A stretch of DNA of 64,000 nucleotides, taken from the NCBI RefSeq assembly GCF_003696305.1, contig NZ_RFFK01000008.1:124001-188000 (forward strand), given 5' to 3'. Numbering within the stretch: position 1 is the stretch's first letter; each line of letters starts with the position of its first letter. Shown piece by piece: positions 1 to 16,408 of this stretch. The translations under genes were made by a program, and so were the position numbers. The notes beneath the pieces are model-generated. The model saw only the letters and a list, made by a program, of their open reading frames with translations. It ran no database searches and was not told the DNA's origin. The DNA is from Pseudomonas sp. AOB-7. GTDB taxonomy: Bacteria > Pseudomonadota > Gammaproteobacteria > Pseudomonadales > Pseudomonadaceae.

Positions 1-54
1 GCTCCGCGAGTGCGTCCTACCTGCGACTGCGCTTACCGCGTGTACGCCGATCTG
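1..54. other. Window edge, no gene seen
   Basis: These bases precede the stop codon of the tonB-like gene. I see no coding region or structured element in them. Confidence 0.5.
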
Positions 55-951
55 TCAGTTGCTCGACAGCCGGTCGCCGCGCTCGAAGCGCCAGGTGCGG
101 ATGATTTCCAGGCGGTCGATATCGGCCAGGTCGCCGGTGAAGGGGGCGTAGGGCGCGGCCAGGCGCACGATGCGCTGGGCCGCCTGGTCGAGCACGGCCT
201 GGCCGGAGGATTCCAGCACCTGCACCTCGTACAGCGAGCCGTCGCGGTTGATCGAGACCAGCAGGCGCAGGCTGCCGTAGATGCGCTGGCGGCGGGCGTC
301 GTCGGGGTAGTTGAGGTTGCCGATGCGCTCGACCTTCTTGCGCCATTCGTCCTTGTACCAGGCGCCCTTGTCGCGCATGGTCGAGGCGGCGTTGAGGCGG
401 TGGATCTTCGGCCGTTTGGCATAGGCCTGGACTTCCTGGGCCAGCTCGGCCTCCAGGCTGGCGATTTCCGCCGACAGCTGGGCGGCATCGAATACCGGCG
501 CCGGGCGGGTCTGCGGCACCGGCTTGGCTTCCTCGCGTTTGACCGGGGTCTTCTGCTGCTGCGGGGCGCGGGTGGCGACCGCGGCCTTGGGCGCTTCCTG
601 GCGGGTAGCCGGCTGCTGCGGGGTGGCCGGCGGGGTGACCTTGCGCACCTCGCTGTCCTGGAACGGCGCCTGTTCGGTGGTCTTCGGTGCGGCGGCGTGT
701 TCCAGGGTGCCGCTGCCCTGCTGGTTGTCCTGGGCGAGGAAGTCGGCCTGCTTGGGCTTCTCCTCGCTCTTGAAGGTGGACAGGGTGATTTCCAGGGTCT
801 TGCTGATCTGGCTCGGTGGCTCCAGGCCGAAGCCGACGCCGAGGATCAGCGCCACGTGCAGGGCCGCGGCGAGGAACAGGGTGAACCCCAGGCGATCCGC
901 CGGACGGACGGCGGCGGTGGAAACGGCGGGTGGGGTGGCTGCTGCGTTCAT
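55..951 (-). CDS. tonB3: TonB-family energy transducer (TonB3-like)
   Basis: Probable inner-membrane-anchored TonB protein of 298 residues. TonB proteins pass proton-motive-force energy to outer-membrane receptors. One hydrophobic segment near the N-terminus (LGFTLFLAAALHVALILG) is followed by a long Pro/Ala/Lys/Gln-rich periplasmic linker and a C-terminal TonB domain containing YPDDARRQRIYGSLRLLV and a final RTWRFERG. The reading frame is open back to a TTG at 1011, but the ATG at 951 starts a more typical protein and avoids coding through a palindrome at 1000-1022, so I chose it. The position next to gshB and pilG matches P. aeruginosa tonB3 (PA0406), which has been linked to twitching motility. 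That role is inferred from synteny. Confidence 0.85.
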   Translation of the reverse strand: MNAAATPPAVSTAAVRPADRLGFTLFLAAALHVALILGVGFGLEPPSQISKTLEITLSTFKSEEKPKQADFLAQDNQQGSGTLEHAAAPKTTEQAPFQDSEVRKVTPPATPQQPATRQEAPKAAVATRAPQQQKTPVKREEAKPVPQTRPAPVFDAAQLSAEIASLEAELAQEVQAYAKRPKIHRLNAASTMRDKGAWYKDEWRKKVERIGNLNYPDDARRQRIYGSLRLLVSINRDGSLYEVQVLESSGQAVLDQAAQRIVRLAAPYAPFTGDLADIDRLEIIRTWRFERGDRLSSN

Positions 952-999
952 CGCATATCGGGTCTGCTGGCGGATGTCGCGCAGTCTGCGGCGCGACGC

Positions 1000-1022
1000 T
1001 TCAGGCTGCAAGCCTGAAGCGC
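1000..1022. repeat. Short perfect palindrome between gshB and tonB
   Basis: Arms GCTTCAGGCT and AGCCTGAAGC flank a GCA loop. It resembles the GCTTCAGGC/GCCTGAAGC repeats scattered through pseudomonad genomes. It could act as a terminator or transcript-stabilising hairpin between gshB and tonB, but no T-run follows. Confidence 0.5.
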
Positions 1023-1038
1023 CAGGCTGCCACCTGCG

Positions 1039-1995
1039 TCAAGCTTTTGCCGCGTGCTTGGCCGCGATGCAGTCCATCAGGCGCTCGCCGATGCGGGTGT
1101 CGAAGGCGGCGTCGATCTCGCGGATGCAGGTGGGGCTGGTGACGTTGATCTCGGTGAGGTGCTCGCCGATCACGTCCAGGCCGACGAACAGCAGCCCCTT
1201 CTCGCGCAGGGTCGGGCCGACCGCGGCGGCGATCTCGTGGTCGCGCGCGGTCAGTGGGCGGGCCTCGCCGCGGCCGCCGGCGGCCAGGTTGCCGCGGGTC
1301 TCGCCGGCGGCCGGGATGCGCGCCAGGCAGTAGGGCACCGCTTCGCCATCGATCATCAGGATGCGCTTGTCGCCGTCCTTGATCGCCGACAGGTAGCCTT
1401 GCGCCATGATCTGCTGCTGGCCATGCCGGGTCAGCGCCTCGAGGATCACCGAGAGGTTGGGGTCGCCTTCGCGGTGGCGGAATATCTGCGAACCGCCCAT
1501 GCCGTCCAGGGGTTTGAGAATGATGTCACGGTGCTCATCGGCAAACTGGCGCAGAATGTCAGGACGCCGACTGACCAGGGTCGGCGGCGTGTATTGGGAG
1601 AACTGGGTGGCGAACAGCTTTTCATTGCAGTCGCGCAGGCTCTGCGGCCGATTGACCACCAGTACGCCGTCGCGTTCCGCCTGCTCCAGCAGGTGGGTGG
1701 AATAGAGGAATTCGTTATCGAAGGGCGGGTCCTTGCGCATCAGGATCACGTCCAGCTCGGCGAGGGCGGCATCCTGTTCGGCGCCCAGGGCGAACCAGCG
1801 CTGGGCGTCGTTGAACACTTCCAGGGGGCGCAGGCGGGCACGGGCCTGGCCGCGGGCCTGGTAGAGATCCTGCTGTTCCATATAGAACAGCGACCAGCCG
1901 CGCGCCTGAGCGGCCAGCAGCATGGCCAGCGAGCTGTCCTTCTTGAAGGAAATGCTGGCAATCGGATCCATGACGATCCCGAGACGAAGGCTCAT
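1039..1995 (-). CDS. gshB: Glutathione synthetase
   Basis: Cytosolic ATP-dependent ligase joining gamma-glutamylcysteine and glycine, the second step of glutathione synthesis. The 318-residue length is typical for the proteobacterial GshB family. Visible features are the N-terminal LGIVMDPIASISFKKDSSLAML, the ATP-grasp segment ILKPLDGMGGSQIFR and the C-terminal EINVTSPTCIREID. The ATG at 1995 has a GGAG-containing ribosome-binding site about 9 bases upstream. The gene is divergent from pilG, and tonB follows 87 bases downstream on the same strand, so the two may share a transcript. Confidence 0.97.
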   Translation of the reverse strand: MSLRLGIVMDPIASISFKKDSSLAMLLAAQARGWSLFYMEQQDLYQARGQARARLRPLEVFNDAQRWFALGAEQDAALAELDVILMRKDPPFDNEFLYSTHLLEQAERDGVLVVNRPQSLRDCNEKLFATQFSQYTPPTLVSRRPDILRQFADEHRDIILKPLDGMGGSQIFRHREGDPNLSVILEALTRHGQQQIMAQGYLSAIKDGDKRILMIDGEAVPYCLARIPAAGETRGNLAAGGRGEARPLTARDHEIAAAVGPTLREKGLLFVGLDVIGEHLTEINVTSPTCIREIDAAFDTRIGERLMDCIAAKHAAKA

Positions 1996-2237
1996 GGGGG
2001 TAACTCTCCGCGAGAAATGGGGCGGCGGCCGGGTTGGCCGCGCCGAGCACAGGCTGTCAGGGTGGCGTCGGCCGGGTCCCTGGTCAAGGGCAGGAACCGC
2101 CCCGGCGGGCTTATAGCTTGCATGGGGAGAGTGTGCTAAAAAGGCCCGACGATTGGGTCAAGCCCCATCGGTGACAGGGCCTCAGGCACACTGATAACGC
2201 GAATATAACGACTCACCGAGGCGATGGTAGGGCGAAA

Positions 2238-2645
2238 ATGGAACAGCATTCCGAGGGTTTGAAAGTAATGGTGATCGACGATTCGAAAACGATTCGTCGC
2301 ACCGCGGAAACTCTGCTGAAAAAGGTGGGTTGCGAGGTCATCACCGCGGTCGATGGCTTCGATGCCCTGGCCAAGATTGCCGACACCCATCCCAGCATCA
2401 TCTTTGTCGACATCATGATGCCGCGTCTCGATGGGTATCAGACCTGTGCCCTGATCAAGAACAACAGTGCTTTCAAATCCACCCCGGTGATCATGCTGTC
2501 CTCCAAGGACGGCCTGTTCGACAAGGCCAAGGGGCGCATCGTCGGCTCCGATCAGTACCTGACCAAGCCCTTCAGCAAGGAAGAGCTGCTCGGGGCGATC
2601 AAGGCCCACGTGCCGGACTTCATCCCGGTGGAACAAGCCTCCTGA
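2238..2645 (+). CDS. pilG: Pilus response regulator PilG (CheY-like)
   Basis: Single-domain receiver of 135 residues that takes phosphate from ChpA and promotes pilus extension and twitching in P. aeruginosa. The receiver signature is complete: acidic pair in MVIDDSKTIR (D14, D15), phosphoacceptor D58 in IIFVDIMMP, Ser88/Ser89 in IMLSSKDG and Lys110 in YLTKPF. There is no output domain. It is the first gene of the pilGHIJK-chpABC cluster. The 242-base gap to divergent gshB should hold the promoters of both genes. Frame, length and start agree with the family. Confidence 0.97.
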   Translation: MEQHSEGLKVMVIDDSKTIRRTAETLLKKVGCEVITAVDGFDALAKIADTHPSIIFVDIMMPRLDGYQTCALIKNNSAFKSTPVIMLSSKDGLFDKAKGRIVGSDQYLTKPFSKEELLGAIKAHVPDFIPVEQAS

Positions 2646-2692
2646 CGCCGCGGCCTGCAGGGCCGTACGCCTCTTCTGTATTGGGAAACACC

Positions 2693-3058
2693 ATGGCTCG
2701 AATTCTGATTGTTGATGACTCCCCGACCGAGATGTACAAGCTGACCGCCATGCTGGAAAAGCACGGCCATCAGGTGCTCAAGGCGGAAAACGGCGCCGAC
2801 GGCGTCGCCCTGGCGCGCCAGGAGAAGCCCGACGCCGTACTGATGGACATCGTCATGCCGGGCCTCAACGGCTTCCAGGCCACCCGTCAGCTGACCAAGG
2901 ACGCCGAGACCAGCCATATTCCGGTGATCATCGTCACCACCAAGGACCAGGAGACCGACAAGGTCTGGGGCAAGCGCCAGGGCGCCAAGGACTACCTGAC
3001 CAAGCCGGTCGACGAAGACACCTTGCTGAAAACCCTCAATGCGGTGCTGGCCGGCTGA
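2693..3058 (+). CDS. pilH: Pilus response regulator PilH (CheY-like)
   Basis: Single-domain receiver of 121 residues. In P. aeruginosa PilH opposes PilG and favours retraction or drains phosphate from ChpA. Conserved residues are D8/D9 in ILIVDDSPT, phosphoacceptor D52 in VLMDIVMPG, the threonines in IIVTTKDQ and K104 in YLTKPVDED. The same frame is open upstream through pilG, but the ATG at 2693 gives the family N-terminus MARILIVDD and is preceded by an A-rich GGGAAACACC leader. It lies 47 bases after pilG and 45 before pilI, consistent with one transcript. Confidence 0.96.
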   Translation: MARILIVDDSPTEMYKLTAMLEKHGHQVLKAENGADGVALARQEKPDAVLMDIVMPGLNGFQATRQLTKDAETSHIPVIIVTTKDQETDKVWGKRQGAKDYLTKPVDEDTLLKTLNAVLAG

Positions 3059-3103
3059 TGCCGTGTCGTCCGCGTATTAAATAAGAAGAAGGCCAAGGCT
3101 GGC

Positions 3104-3640
3104 ATGTCGGACGTGCAGACCCCTTTCCAGATTCTCCTCGACATCGACCAGCGTTGCCGCGCCCTGGCGGCCGGCCTGCCGTCGCAGCAGGCGGCCGTGC
3201 AGACCTGGAGCGGTATCGGCTTTCGCATGGGCGAACGGCTGTTCGTCGCGCCGATGGGGGAAGTCGGCGAGGTGTTGCACGAGCCGCGTCACACCCTGCT
3301 GCCGGGTGTGAAGAGCTGGGTCAAGGGCGTCGCCAACGTGCGCGGTCGCCTGCTGCCGGTGATGGACCTGTGCGGCTTCTTCGGCAACGAACTGTCGCCG
3401 CTGCGCAAGCTGCGGCGGGTGCTGGTGGTCGATCACCAGGAAATCTTCGCCGGCCTCACGGTCGACGAGGTGTTCGGCATGCAACATTTTCCCGTGGATG
3501 CCTTCTCCGAGCAGTTGCCGCCCCTCGAGGCGAGCATCGCGCCCTTTATCCACGGTGTCTTTCAACGGGAACAGCCCTGGTTGGTGTTCAGCCCTCACGC
3601 GCTGGCCACCGATCCGGGCTTTCTCGATGTCGCTTATTAG
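3104..3640 (+). CDS. pilI: CheW-like coupling protein PilI
   Basis: CheW-domain adaptor of 178 residues expected to link receptor PilJ to kinase ChpA at the cell pole. The CheW fold is recognisable from FRMGERLFVAPMGEVGEVL, the central VKGVANVRGRLLPVMDLCGFFG and LVVDHQEIFAGLTVDEVFGM. A purine-rich stretch AAGAAGAAGG lies upstream of the ATG. A stem-loop separates it from pilJ. Placement between pilH and pilJ makes the assignment secure. Confidence 0.95.
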   Translation: MSDVQTPFQILLDIDQRCRALAAGLPSQQAAVQTWSGIGFRMGERLFVAPMGEVGEVLHEPRHTLLPGVKSWVKGVANVRGRLLPVMDLCGFFGNELSPLRKLRRVLVVDHQEIFAGLTVDEVFGMQHFPVDAFSEQLPPLEASIAPFIHGVFQREQPWLVFSPHALATDPGFLDVAY

Positions 3641-3653
3641 AAAAAAATCGGTT

Positions 3654-3675
3654 GGGTCGGTTCTGCCGACCCTTT
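3654..3675 (+). terminator. Stem-loop between pilI and pilJ
   Basis: GGGTCGG pairs with CCGACCC around a TTCTG loop and is followed by a short TTT. It sits inside the cluster, so it is more likely a partial terminator or mRNA-processing hairpin than the end of the operon. Confidence 0.4.
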
Positions 3676-3724
3676 GGCGTTACATGGGAACCGTAGTGCG
3701 GTCGGTCCAGGCGGGGGCCAGATA

Positions 3725-5761
3725 ATGAAAAAACTCAATGCAGGCAATTTGTTGGTCGGGGCACGCAGCAGCACGCTGATCGCGGCGCTGTTCGTCGTGC
3801 TGATCGTCTCCATCGTGCTGTTGTTCGCGAACTTCGCCTACATCAACACCCAGTCCAACTACGATACCGAGTACATCAGCCACTCCGGTGAGCTGCGCGT
3901 ACTGTCCCAGCGTATCGCCAAGAACGCCACGGAAGCGGCGGCGGGTACCGCCGAGGCCTTCGGCCTGCTGCGCGACGCGCGCAACGACTTCCAGCAGCGT
4001 TGGGGTTATCTGACCGACGGCGACGCCAGCACCGGCCTGCCGCCGGCACCGGAAGCGGTGCAGGCGCAGATGGCCGCGGTGCAGCAGGACTGGGACAGCC
4101 TGCGGCAGAATACCGACGCCATTCTCGCCAGCGAGCAGACCGTACTGTCGCTGCACCAGGTAGCCGCCACCCTGGCGGAAACCATTCCGCAGCTGCAGGT
4201 CGAGTACGAGGAAGTGGTCGACATCCTGCTGGAAAGCGGCGCGCCGGCGGCCCAGGTCTCGGTGGCTCAGCGCCAGTCGCTGCTGGCCGAACGTATCCTC
4301 GGCTCGGTGAACAAGGTGCTGGCCGGTGACGAAGACTCGGTGCAGGCCGCCGACATGTTCGGTCGCGACGCCAGCCTGTTCGGCCGGGTACTGGCCGCCA
4401 TGCTCGAAGGCAACGCGGCGATGGAAATCAGCCAGGTGACCGACGAGGAAGCCCTCGAGCGTCTGGCCGAGATTTCCGAGCTGTTCGAATTCGTTTCCGG
4501 TTCGGTGGACGAGATTCTCGAGACCTCGCCGGAACTGTTCCAGGTGCGTGAGTCGGCGAACGCCATCTTCAGCGTGTCGCAGACCCTGCTGGACAAGGCG
4601 TCCGAGCTGGCCGGCGGCTTCGAAGACCTGGCCTCGGGCCGTGCCATCAACACCCTGTTCGGCTATGTGCTGGGCGCCCTGGCGCTGGGTTCGATCATCC
4701 TCATCGGCCTGGTGATGGTGCGCGAGACCAACCGCCGACTGGCCGAGACCGCGGAGAAGAACGAACGTAACCAGGCGGCGATTCTGCGTCTGCTCGACGA
4801 AATCGCCGACCTCGCCGACGGTGACCTGACCGTGGCCGCGACGGTAACCGAGGACTTCACCGGTGCCATCGCCGACTCCATCAACTACTCCATCGACCAG
4901 CTGCGCGACCTGGTGGCCACCATCAACCTGACCGCCGTTCAGGTCGCCGGTGCGGCCCAGGAAACCCAGGCCACGGCGATGCACCTGGCCGAGGCGTCCG
5001 AGCACCAGGCCCAGGAAATCGCCGGCGCTTCCGCGGCGATCAACGAAATGGCCGTGTCGATCGACCAGGTATCGGCGAACGCCTCGGAATCCTCCGCGGT
5101 AGCGGAACGTTCCGTAGCCATCGCCAACAAGGGCAACGAAGTCGTACACAACACCATCACCGGCATGGATAACATCCGTGAGCAGATCCAGGACACCTCG
5201 AAGCGGATCAAGCGCCTCGGTGAATCGTCCCAGGAGATCGGTGACATCGTCAGCCTGATCAACGACATTGCCGACCAGACCAACATCCTCGCCCTGAACG
5301 CCGCGATCCAGGCGTCCATGGCCGGTGATGCGGGCCGCGGCTTCGCCGTGGTAGCGGACGAGGTACAACGCCTCGCAGAACGTTCCTCGGCGGCGACCAA
5401 GCAGATCGAGGCGCTGGTCAAGACCATTCAGACCGACACCAACGAGGCCGTTATCTCCATGGAGCAGACGACCTCCGAAGTGGTGCGCGGTGCCCGCCTG
5501 GCGCAGGACGCCGGAGTGGCCCTGGAAGAGATCGAGAAGGTATCCAAGACCCTCGCGGCGCTGATCCAGAACATCTCCAACGCCGCTCGTCAGCAGGCCT
5601 CTTCGGCCGGCCATATTTCCAACACCATGAACGTGATCCAGGAAATCACCTCGCAGACGTCCTCGGGTACCACCGCCACCGCCAAGAGCATCGGTAACCT
5701 GGCCAAGATGGCCAGTGAGATGCGCAAGTCGGTGTCCGGCTTCACCCTCCCGGACGCCTGA
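3725..5761 (+). CDS. pilJ: Type IV pilus chemoreceptor PilJ
   Basis: Methyl-accepting receptor of 678 residues feeding the ChpA kinase. A first membrane segment spans about residues 17-40, followed by a large periplasmic PilJ-type sensor region beginning [17 protein letters not shown] second membrane segment lies near residues 320-345 ([18 protein letters not shown]), then HAMP and a cytoplasmic signalling domain. The hairpin tip reads [20 protein letters not shown] and is followed by [18 protein letters not shown]. The ATG at 3725 is preferred over an upstream in-frame ATG at 3674 because it gives the short basic MKKLNAGN start directly before the membrane helix. Confidence 0.96.
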   Translation: MKKLNAGNLLVGARSSTLIAALFVVLIVSIVLLFANFAYINTQSNYDTEYISHSGELRVLSQRIAKNATEAAAGTAEAFGLLRDARNDFQQRWGYLTDGDASTGLPPAPEAVQAQMAAVQQDWDSLRQNTDAILASEQTVLSLHQVAATLAETIPQLQVEYEEVVDILLESGAPAAQVSVAQRQSLLAERILGSVNKVLAGDEDSVQAADMFGRDASLFGRVLAAMLEGNAAMEISQVTDEEALERLAEISELFEFVSGSVDEILETSPELFQVRESANAIFSVSQTLLDKASELAGGFEDLASGRAINTLFGYVLGALALGSIILIGLVMVRETNRRLAETAEKNERNQAAILRLLDEIADLADGDLTVAATVTEDFTGAIADSINYSIDQLRDLVATINLTAVQVAGAAQETQATAMHLAEASEHQAQEIAGASAAINEMAVSIDQVSANASESSAVAERSVAIANKGNEVVHNTITGMDNIREQIQDTSKRIKRLGESSQEIGDIVSLINDIADQTNILALNAAIQASMAGDAGRGFAVVADEVQRLAERSSAATKQIEALVKTIQTDTNEAVISMEQTTSEVVRGARLAQDAGVALEEIEKVSKTLAALIQNISNAARQQASSAGHISNTMNVIQEITSQTSSGTTATAKSIGNLAKMASEMRKSVSGFTLPDA

Positions 5762-5803
5762 TAAGGGAGGGCGGCGGCTGCTTGCAGTCGCCGCACGACA
5801 GCC

Positions 5804-6682
5804 ATGACTCAGGGCGAAGGTATGCAGTCAAGCGGCGTGTGGGCCTTGCGCCCGGTGGCCGATATGTCGCAAGCCGACTTCCACGACTGGCAGGCGCTGC
5901 TCGAAGCGCGCACCGGCGTGGTGATCAGCGAGCAGCGGCGCGCCTTCCTGCAAACCAACCTGAGTGCGCGCATGCGCGAACTGGGCGTCACGGACTACGC
6001 CAGCTATTACCGCCAGGTCACCGATGGCCCGCGTGGCGCGGTGGAGTGGTCGACCCTGCTGGATCGTTTGACCGTGCAGGAAACCCGCTTCTTCCGCCAC
6101 CCGCCGTCCTTCGAGGTGCTGGCGCAATACCTGCAGGAGCGACTGGCCGCCGGCCTGACGCGGCCCTGGGAGCTGTGGAGCGTGGGTTGTTCCAGCGGCG
6201 AGGAGCCTTATTCGCTGGCGATCCTGGCGGCCGAAGCGCTGCAGGGCAGCGAGTCGCCCGAGCACTTCGCCGTGACCGGCACGGATATCAGCCAGGGCGC
6301 GCTGAGCAAGGCCCGCGAGGGCAGTTACTCGGCGCGGCGTCTGGAACAGGTGAACGGCGACCTGCGCGAGCGTTATTTCCTCGCCCAGGCCGACGGACGT
6401 TTCAAGGTGGTGCCGAGTCTGGCGGCGCGCGTGTGCTGCGCCAAGCTCAATGTGCTGGAACTGGCCAAGGCGCCGATGTCCGGCATGGACGTGATTTTCT
6501 GTCAGAACTTGCTGATCTATTTCCGCCGCTGGCGTCGCCGCGACATCCTCAACCGCCTGGCCGAGAGCCTGGCGCCCGGGGGGCTGCTGGTGGTGGGCGT
6601 GGGCGAAGTAGCCGGTTGGCAGCATCCGGCGCTGGTGCCGGTGGCCGACGAGCGAGTCCTGGCGTTTACCCGCAAGGGATAA
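5804..6682 (+). CDS. pilK: CheR-type methyltransferase PilK
   Basis: SAM-dependent protein-glutamate methyltransferase of 292 residues, expected to methylate PilJ. The CheR N-terminal domain contains FLQTNLSARMRELG. The catalytic domain contains LTVQETRFFRHPPSFEVL, the SAM-binding WELWSVGCSSGEEPYSLAI and DVIFCQNLLIYFRRW. An alternative ATG at 5822, with AGGG about 8 bases upstream, would remove six residues. The start is therefore uncertain by that amount. It lies between pilJ and chpA on the same strand. Confidence 0.94.
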   Translation: MTQGEGMQSSGVWALRPVADMSQADFHDWQALLEARTGVVISEQRRAFLQTNLSARMRELGVTDYASYYRQVTDGPRGAVEWSTLLDRLTVQETRFFRHPPSFEVLAQYLQERLAAGLTRPWELWSVGCSSGEEPYSLAILAAEALQGSESPEHFAVTGTDISQGALSKAREGSYSARRLEQVNGDLRERYFLAQADGRFKVVPSLAARVCCAKLNVLELAKAPMSGMDVIFCQNLLIYFRRWRRRDILNRLAESLAPGGLLVVGVGEVAGWQHPALVPVADERVLAFTRKG

Positions 6683-6692
6683 GGCCAAGTTT

Positions 6693-14008
<7,316 letters not shown>

Positions 14009-14012
<4 letters not shown>

Positions 14013-15028
14013 CAGACAAATCCGCGGCACGTATTGCAGTGATCGCCGACACCTCCTTGCAGCGCCACGTGCTGCAGCAGGCGCTGGCCGGTGGCGGCTA
14101 CCAGGTGGTGCTCAACAGCGACCCGGCACGCCTCGACGAGGCGGCGCTGGCCGCCTGCGACACCGACCTGTGGCTGGTGGACCTGGCCCAGTCGGAAGAC
14201 TCGCCGCTGGTCGACAGCCTGCTGGAGCGCGCCAGCGCGCCGGTGCTGTTCGGCGAGGGGCACGCCCCCGAACGCCATTCGGAGAACTACCCGCGTTGGG
14301 AGCGCAGCCTGTTCGGCAAGCTCAAGCGCCTGGTCGGTGATCCGACCCAGGCGGTGGGCCCGAGCCTGCAGGCGCTGCTCGACGAAACGCAGCGTCCAGC
14401 GCGCCTGGAATTGCCGCAGGCCTTGGCCGACACGCCGTTCAAGGCTGGCGAGCCGGCGCGCCAGGTCTGGCTGCTGGCGGCCTCGCTGGGCGGCCCGGCG
14501 GCGGTCAAGGCGTTCCTCGATGCGTTGCCCGGCGGCCTGCCGATCGGCTTCGTCTATGCCCAGCATATCGATGCCAGCTTCGAAACCGCGTTGCCGCAGG
14601 CGGTCGGCCGGCACAGCCAGTGGCACGTCAACCCGGCGCGCCAGGGCGACCCGGTGCGCTGCGGCGAGGTGGTGGTGGCGCCGATCCAGCACGAGCTGGG
14701 TTTCGCCGAGGACGGCGCGATGCAGATCGCCGAACGCGGCTGGCCCGAGCCCTACAGCCCGTCCATCGACCAGATGATGCTCAACCTGGCGCAGCAGTTC
14801 GGCGCCCAGTGCGGGGTGATCGCCTTCAGCGGCATGGGCAGCGACGGCAGCGCCGCGGCGGCCTACGTCAAGCGCCAGGGCGGCCTGATCTGGACCCAGC
14901 GCGGCGACAGCTGCGCCAGCCCGAGCATGCCCGACAGCCTGCGCGAGGGCGGCTATAGCAGCTTCAGCGCCGACCCGCGCGAGCTGGCCGTGGCGCTGGT
15001 CAACCACCTCGCCGAACACTGCAGTTGA
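14009..15028 (+). CDS. chpB: CheB-type methylesterase ChpB
   Basis: Probable receptor glutamate methylesterase of 339 residues countering PilK on PilJ. The C-terminal CheB domain shows the catalytic Ser region LLAASLGGPAAVKAF, the His region AQHIDASFE and the Asp region FSGMGSDGSAAAAYVKRQGG. The N-terminal part resembles a receiver (IAVIADTSLQRHVLQQAL) but lacks a clear canonical phosphoacceptor motif. Its ATG overlaps the chpA stop codon (ATGA), indicating translational coupling. Confidence 0.93.
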
Positions 15029-15038
15029 GGACCTTTCA

Positions 15039-15509
15039 ATGAGCCAAGCCGTCGCCGCCCAGAACAGCGCCGCCAACCTGACCGGTCTGCTGGTGCCCCT
15101 GGCCGACCGCACCCTGCTGCTGCCCAACGTGGCGGTGGCCGAGTTGATTCCCTATCGCGCGCCGCAGGTCAGCGAAGGCATGCCGGCCTGGTTCCTCGGC
15201 CAGATCGCCTGGCGCGACCTGCGCCTGCCGCTGCTGTCCTTCGAGGCCGCCAGCGGCGGCCAGGCGCAGATTGCCGGCGGCGCGCGGGTGGCGGTGCTCA
15301 ACGCCCTGGGCGGCCGGCCCAAGGTCAAGTTCATCGCCCTGCTGGTGCAGGGCATCCCGCGCTCGCTGAAGGTCGCCAGCGACCTGGCGGCCGCCGATGT
15401 CGTGCTGGCGCCGCTTGAACTGGGCGCGGCGCGGGTCGGCGAGGACGTGGTGCGCATCCCCGATCTGGTCGGCCTGGAGCAACTGCTGGAAGACGCCGGG
15501 CTGCTGTAG
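15039..15509 (+). CDS. chpC: CheW-like protein ChpC
   Basis: CheW-domain adaptor of 156 residues, in P. aeruginosa thought to connect additional receptors to ChpA. The domain is seen in LTGLLVPLADRTLLLPNVAVAEL and PAWFLGQIAWRDLRLPLLSFE. A GAGGACC ribosome-binding site lies seven bases before the ATG, ten bases after chpB. Its TAG stop codon falls inside the first bases of a repeat element. The chpD and chpE genes that follow chpC in P. aeruginosa are not present here; rsmE comes next on the other strand. Confidence 0.92.
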   Translation: MSQAVAAQNSAANLTGLLVPLADRTLLLPNVAVAELIPYRAPQVSEGMPAWFLGQIAWRDLRLPLLSFEAASGGQAQIAGGARVAVLNALGGRPKVKFIALLVQGIPRSLKVASDLAAADVVLAPLELGAARVGEDVVRIPDLVGLEQLLEDAGLL

Positions 15510-15625
15510 GTTGGGTTGAGACGCTTGCGCCTGAGCCCCGACGGCGGATTGGGGAACGCCAGGGATTGCCGAGCGCAGCCTTTCGGGTTTCCTGTTGGGC
15601 TTCGCTGCGCTCAGCGCCAACCTAC
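15506..15625. repeat. Imperfect palindromic element, GTAGGTTGG-ended
   Basis: Outer arms GTAGGTTGG and CCAACCTAC enclose about 100 bases. The right part TTGGGCTTCGCTGCGCTCAG is nearly the reverse complement of the left part of the element at 45536-45643. The chpC stop codon TAG lies within the left arm. No open reading frame is inside, so it behaves like a small non-coding intergenic repeat. Confidence 0.7.
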
Positions 15626-15636
15626 CTAGCTGCGGC

Positions 15637-15660
15637 CACGCCTGTAGCAGTGCAGGCGTG
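15637..15660. terminator. Hairpin between chpC and rsmE
   Basis: CACGCCTG and CAGGCGTG pair around an eight-base loop in the convergent gap. It has no T-run, so it may be a weak terminator or part of the adjoining repeat cluster, which continues with GATGCCCCGCACTGCATC to about 15690. Confidence 0.4.
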
Positions 15661-15686
15661 CCAGGATGCCCCGCACTGCATCCGCC

Positions 15687-16406
15687 CTACAGATCCCCCC
15701 ACAGCTGCTGCGCCACGGCCAGCGCCACCACGGGCGCGGTCTCGGTGCGCAGTACCCGTGGACCGAGACGCGCGGCGTGGAAGTCGGCCGCCTTGGCCTG
15801 GGCCACCTCCGCCTCGCCGAGGCCGCCTTCCGGACCGATCAGAAACGCCAGCGAGCGCGGCGGCGCGTGGCCGGCCCAGGGCTCGGCCACCGGGTGCAGC
15901 ACCAGCTTGAGTTCGGCTTCGACCGCGCCGAGCCAGGCGCCCAGCTCCTGCGGCGCATGAATCACCGGCAGCACCGAGCGGCCGCACTGCTCGCAGGCGC
16001 TGATCGCCACCTGGCGCCAGTGGGCCAGGCGCTTGTCGGCGCGTTCGTCCTTCAGGCGCACCTCGCAGCGCTCCGAGACGATCGGGGTGATCTCCGTCGC
16101 GCCCAGTTCGGTGGCCTTCTGGATCGCCCAGTCCATGCGTTCGCCGCGCGACAGCCCTTGGCCCAGGTGGATGCGCAGCGGCGATTCGGCCAGGCCGTCG
16201 AACGCCTCGCGCAGCTCCACGCGCACCACCTTCTTGCCCACCTCGATCAGTTCGCCCTGGTACTCGCGGCCGCTGCCGTCGAACAGTTGCACCGCGTCGC
16301 CCGCGGTATGCCGCAGCACGCGGGCGATATAGTGGGCCTGGGCCTCGGGCAGCTCGTGCTGGCCGAGGGACAGAGGGGCATCGATAAAGAAGCGGGATAG
16401 GCGCAT
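15687..16406 (-). CDS. rsmE: 16S rRNA (uracil1498-N3)-methyltransferase
   Basis: SPOUT-class enzyme of 239 residues that methylates U1498 of 16S rRNA. Family features are the N-terminal RLSRFFIDAPL, QGLSRGERMDWAIQKATELG with EITPIVSERCEV, and the C-terminal knot motifs FLIGPEGGLGEAEV and RLGPRVLRTETAPVVAL. The ATG at 16406 gives the family start MRLSRFF, so the frame's seven-codon upstream extension was not used. It is followed by repeat sequence and converges with chpC. Confidence 0.95.
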   Translation of the reverse strand: MRLSRFFIDAPLSLGQHELPEAQAHYIARVLRHTAGDAVQLFDGSGREYQGELIEVGKKVVRVELREAFDGLAESPLRIHLGQGLSRGERMDWAIQKATELGATEITPIVSERCEVRLKDERADKRLAHWRQVAISACEQCGRSVLPVIHAPQELGAWLGAVEAELKLVLHPVAEPWAGHAPPRSLAFLIGPEGGLGEAEVAQAKAADFHAARLGPRVLRTETAPVVALAVAQQLWGDL

Positions 16407-16408
16407 AG

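Noticed and set aside
952..1011. Extended tonB start at a TTG
   Set aside because: Would translate through a palindromic repeat; the ATG at 951 gives an ordinary TonB N-terminus.
3680..5614. Long minus-strand frame opposite pilJ
   Set aside because: Shadow of a conserved chemoreceptor gene with coherent domain order.
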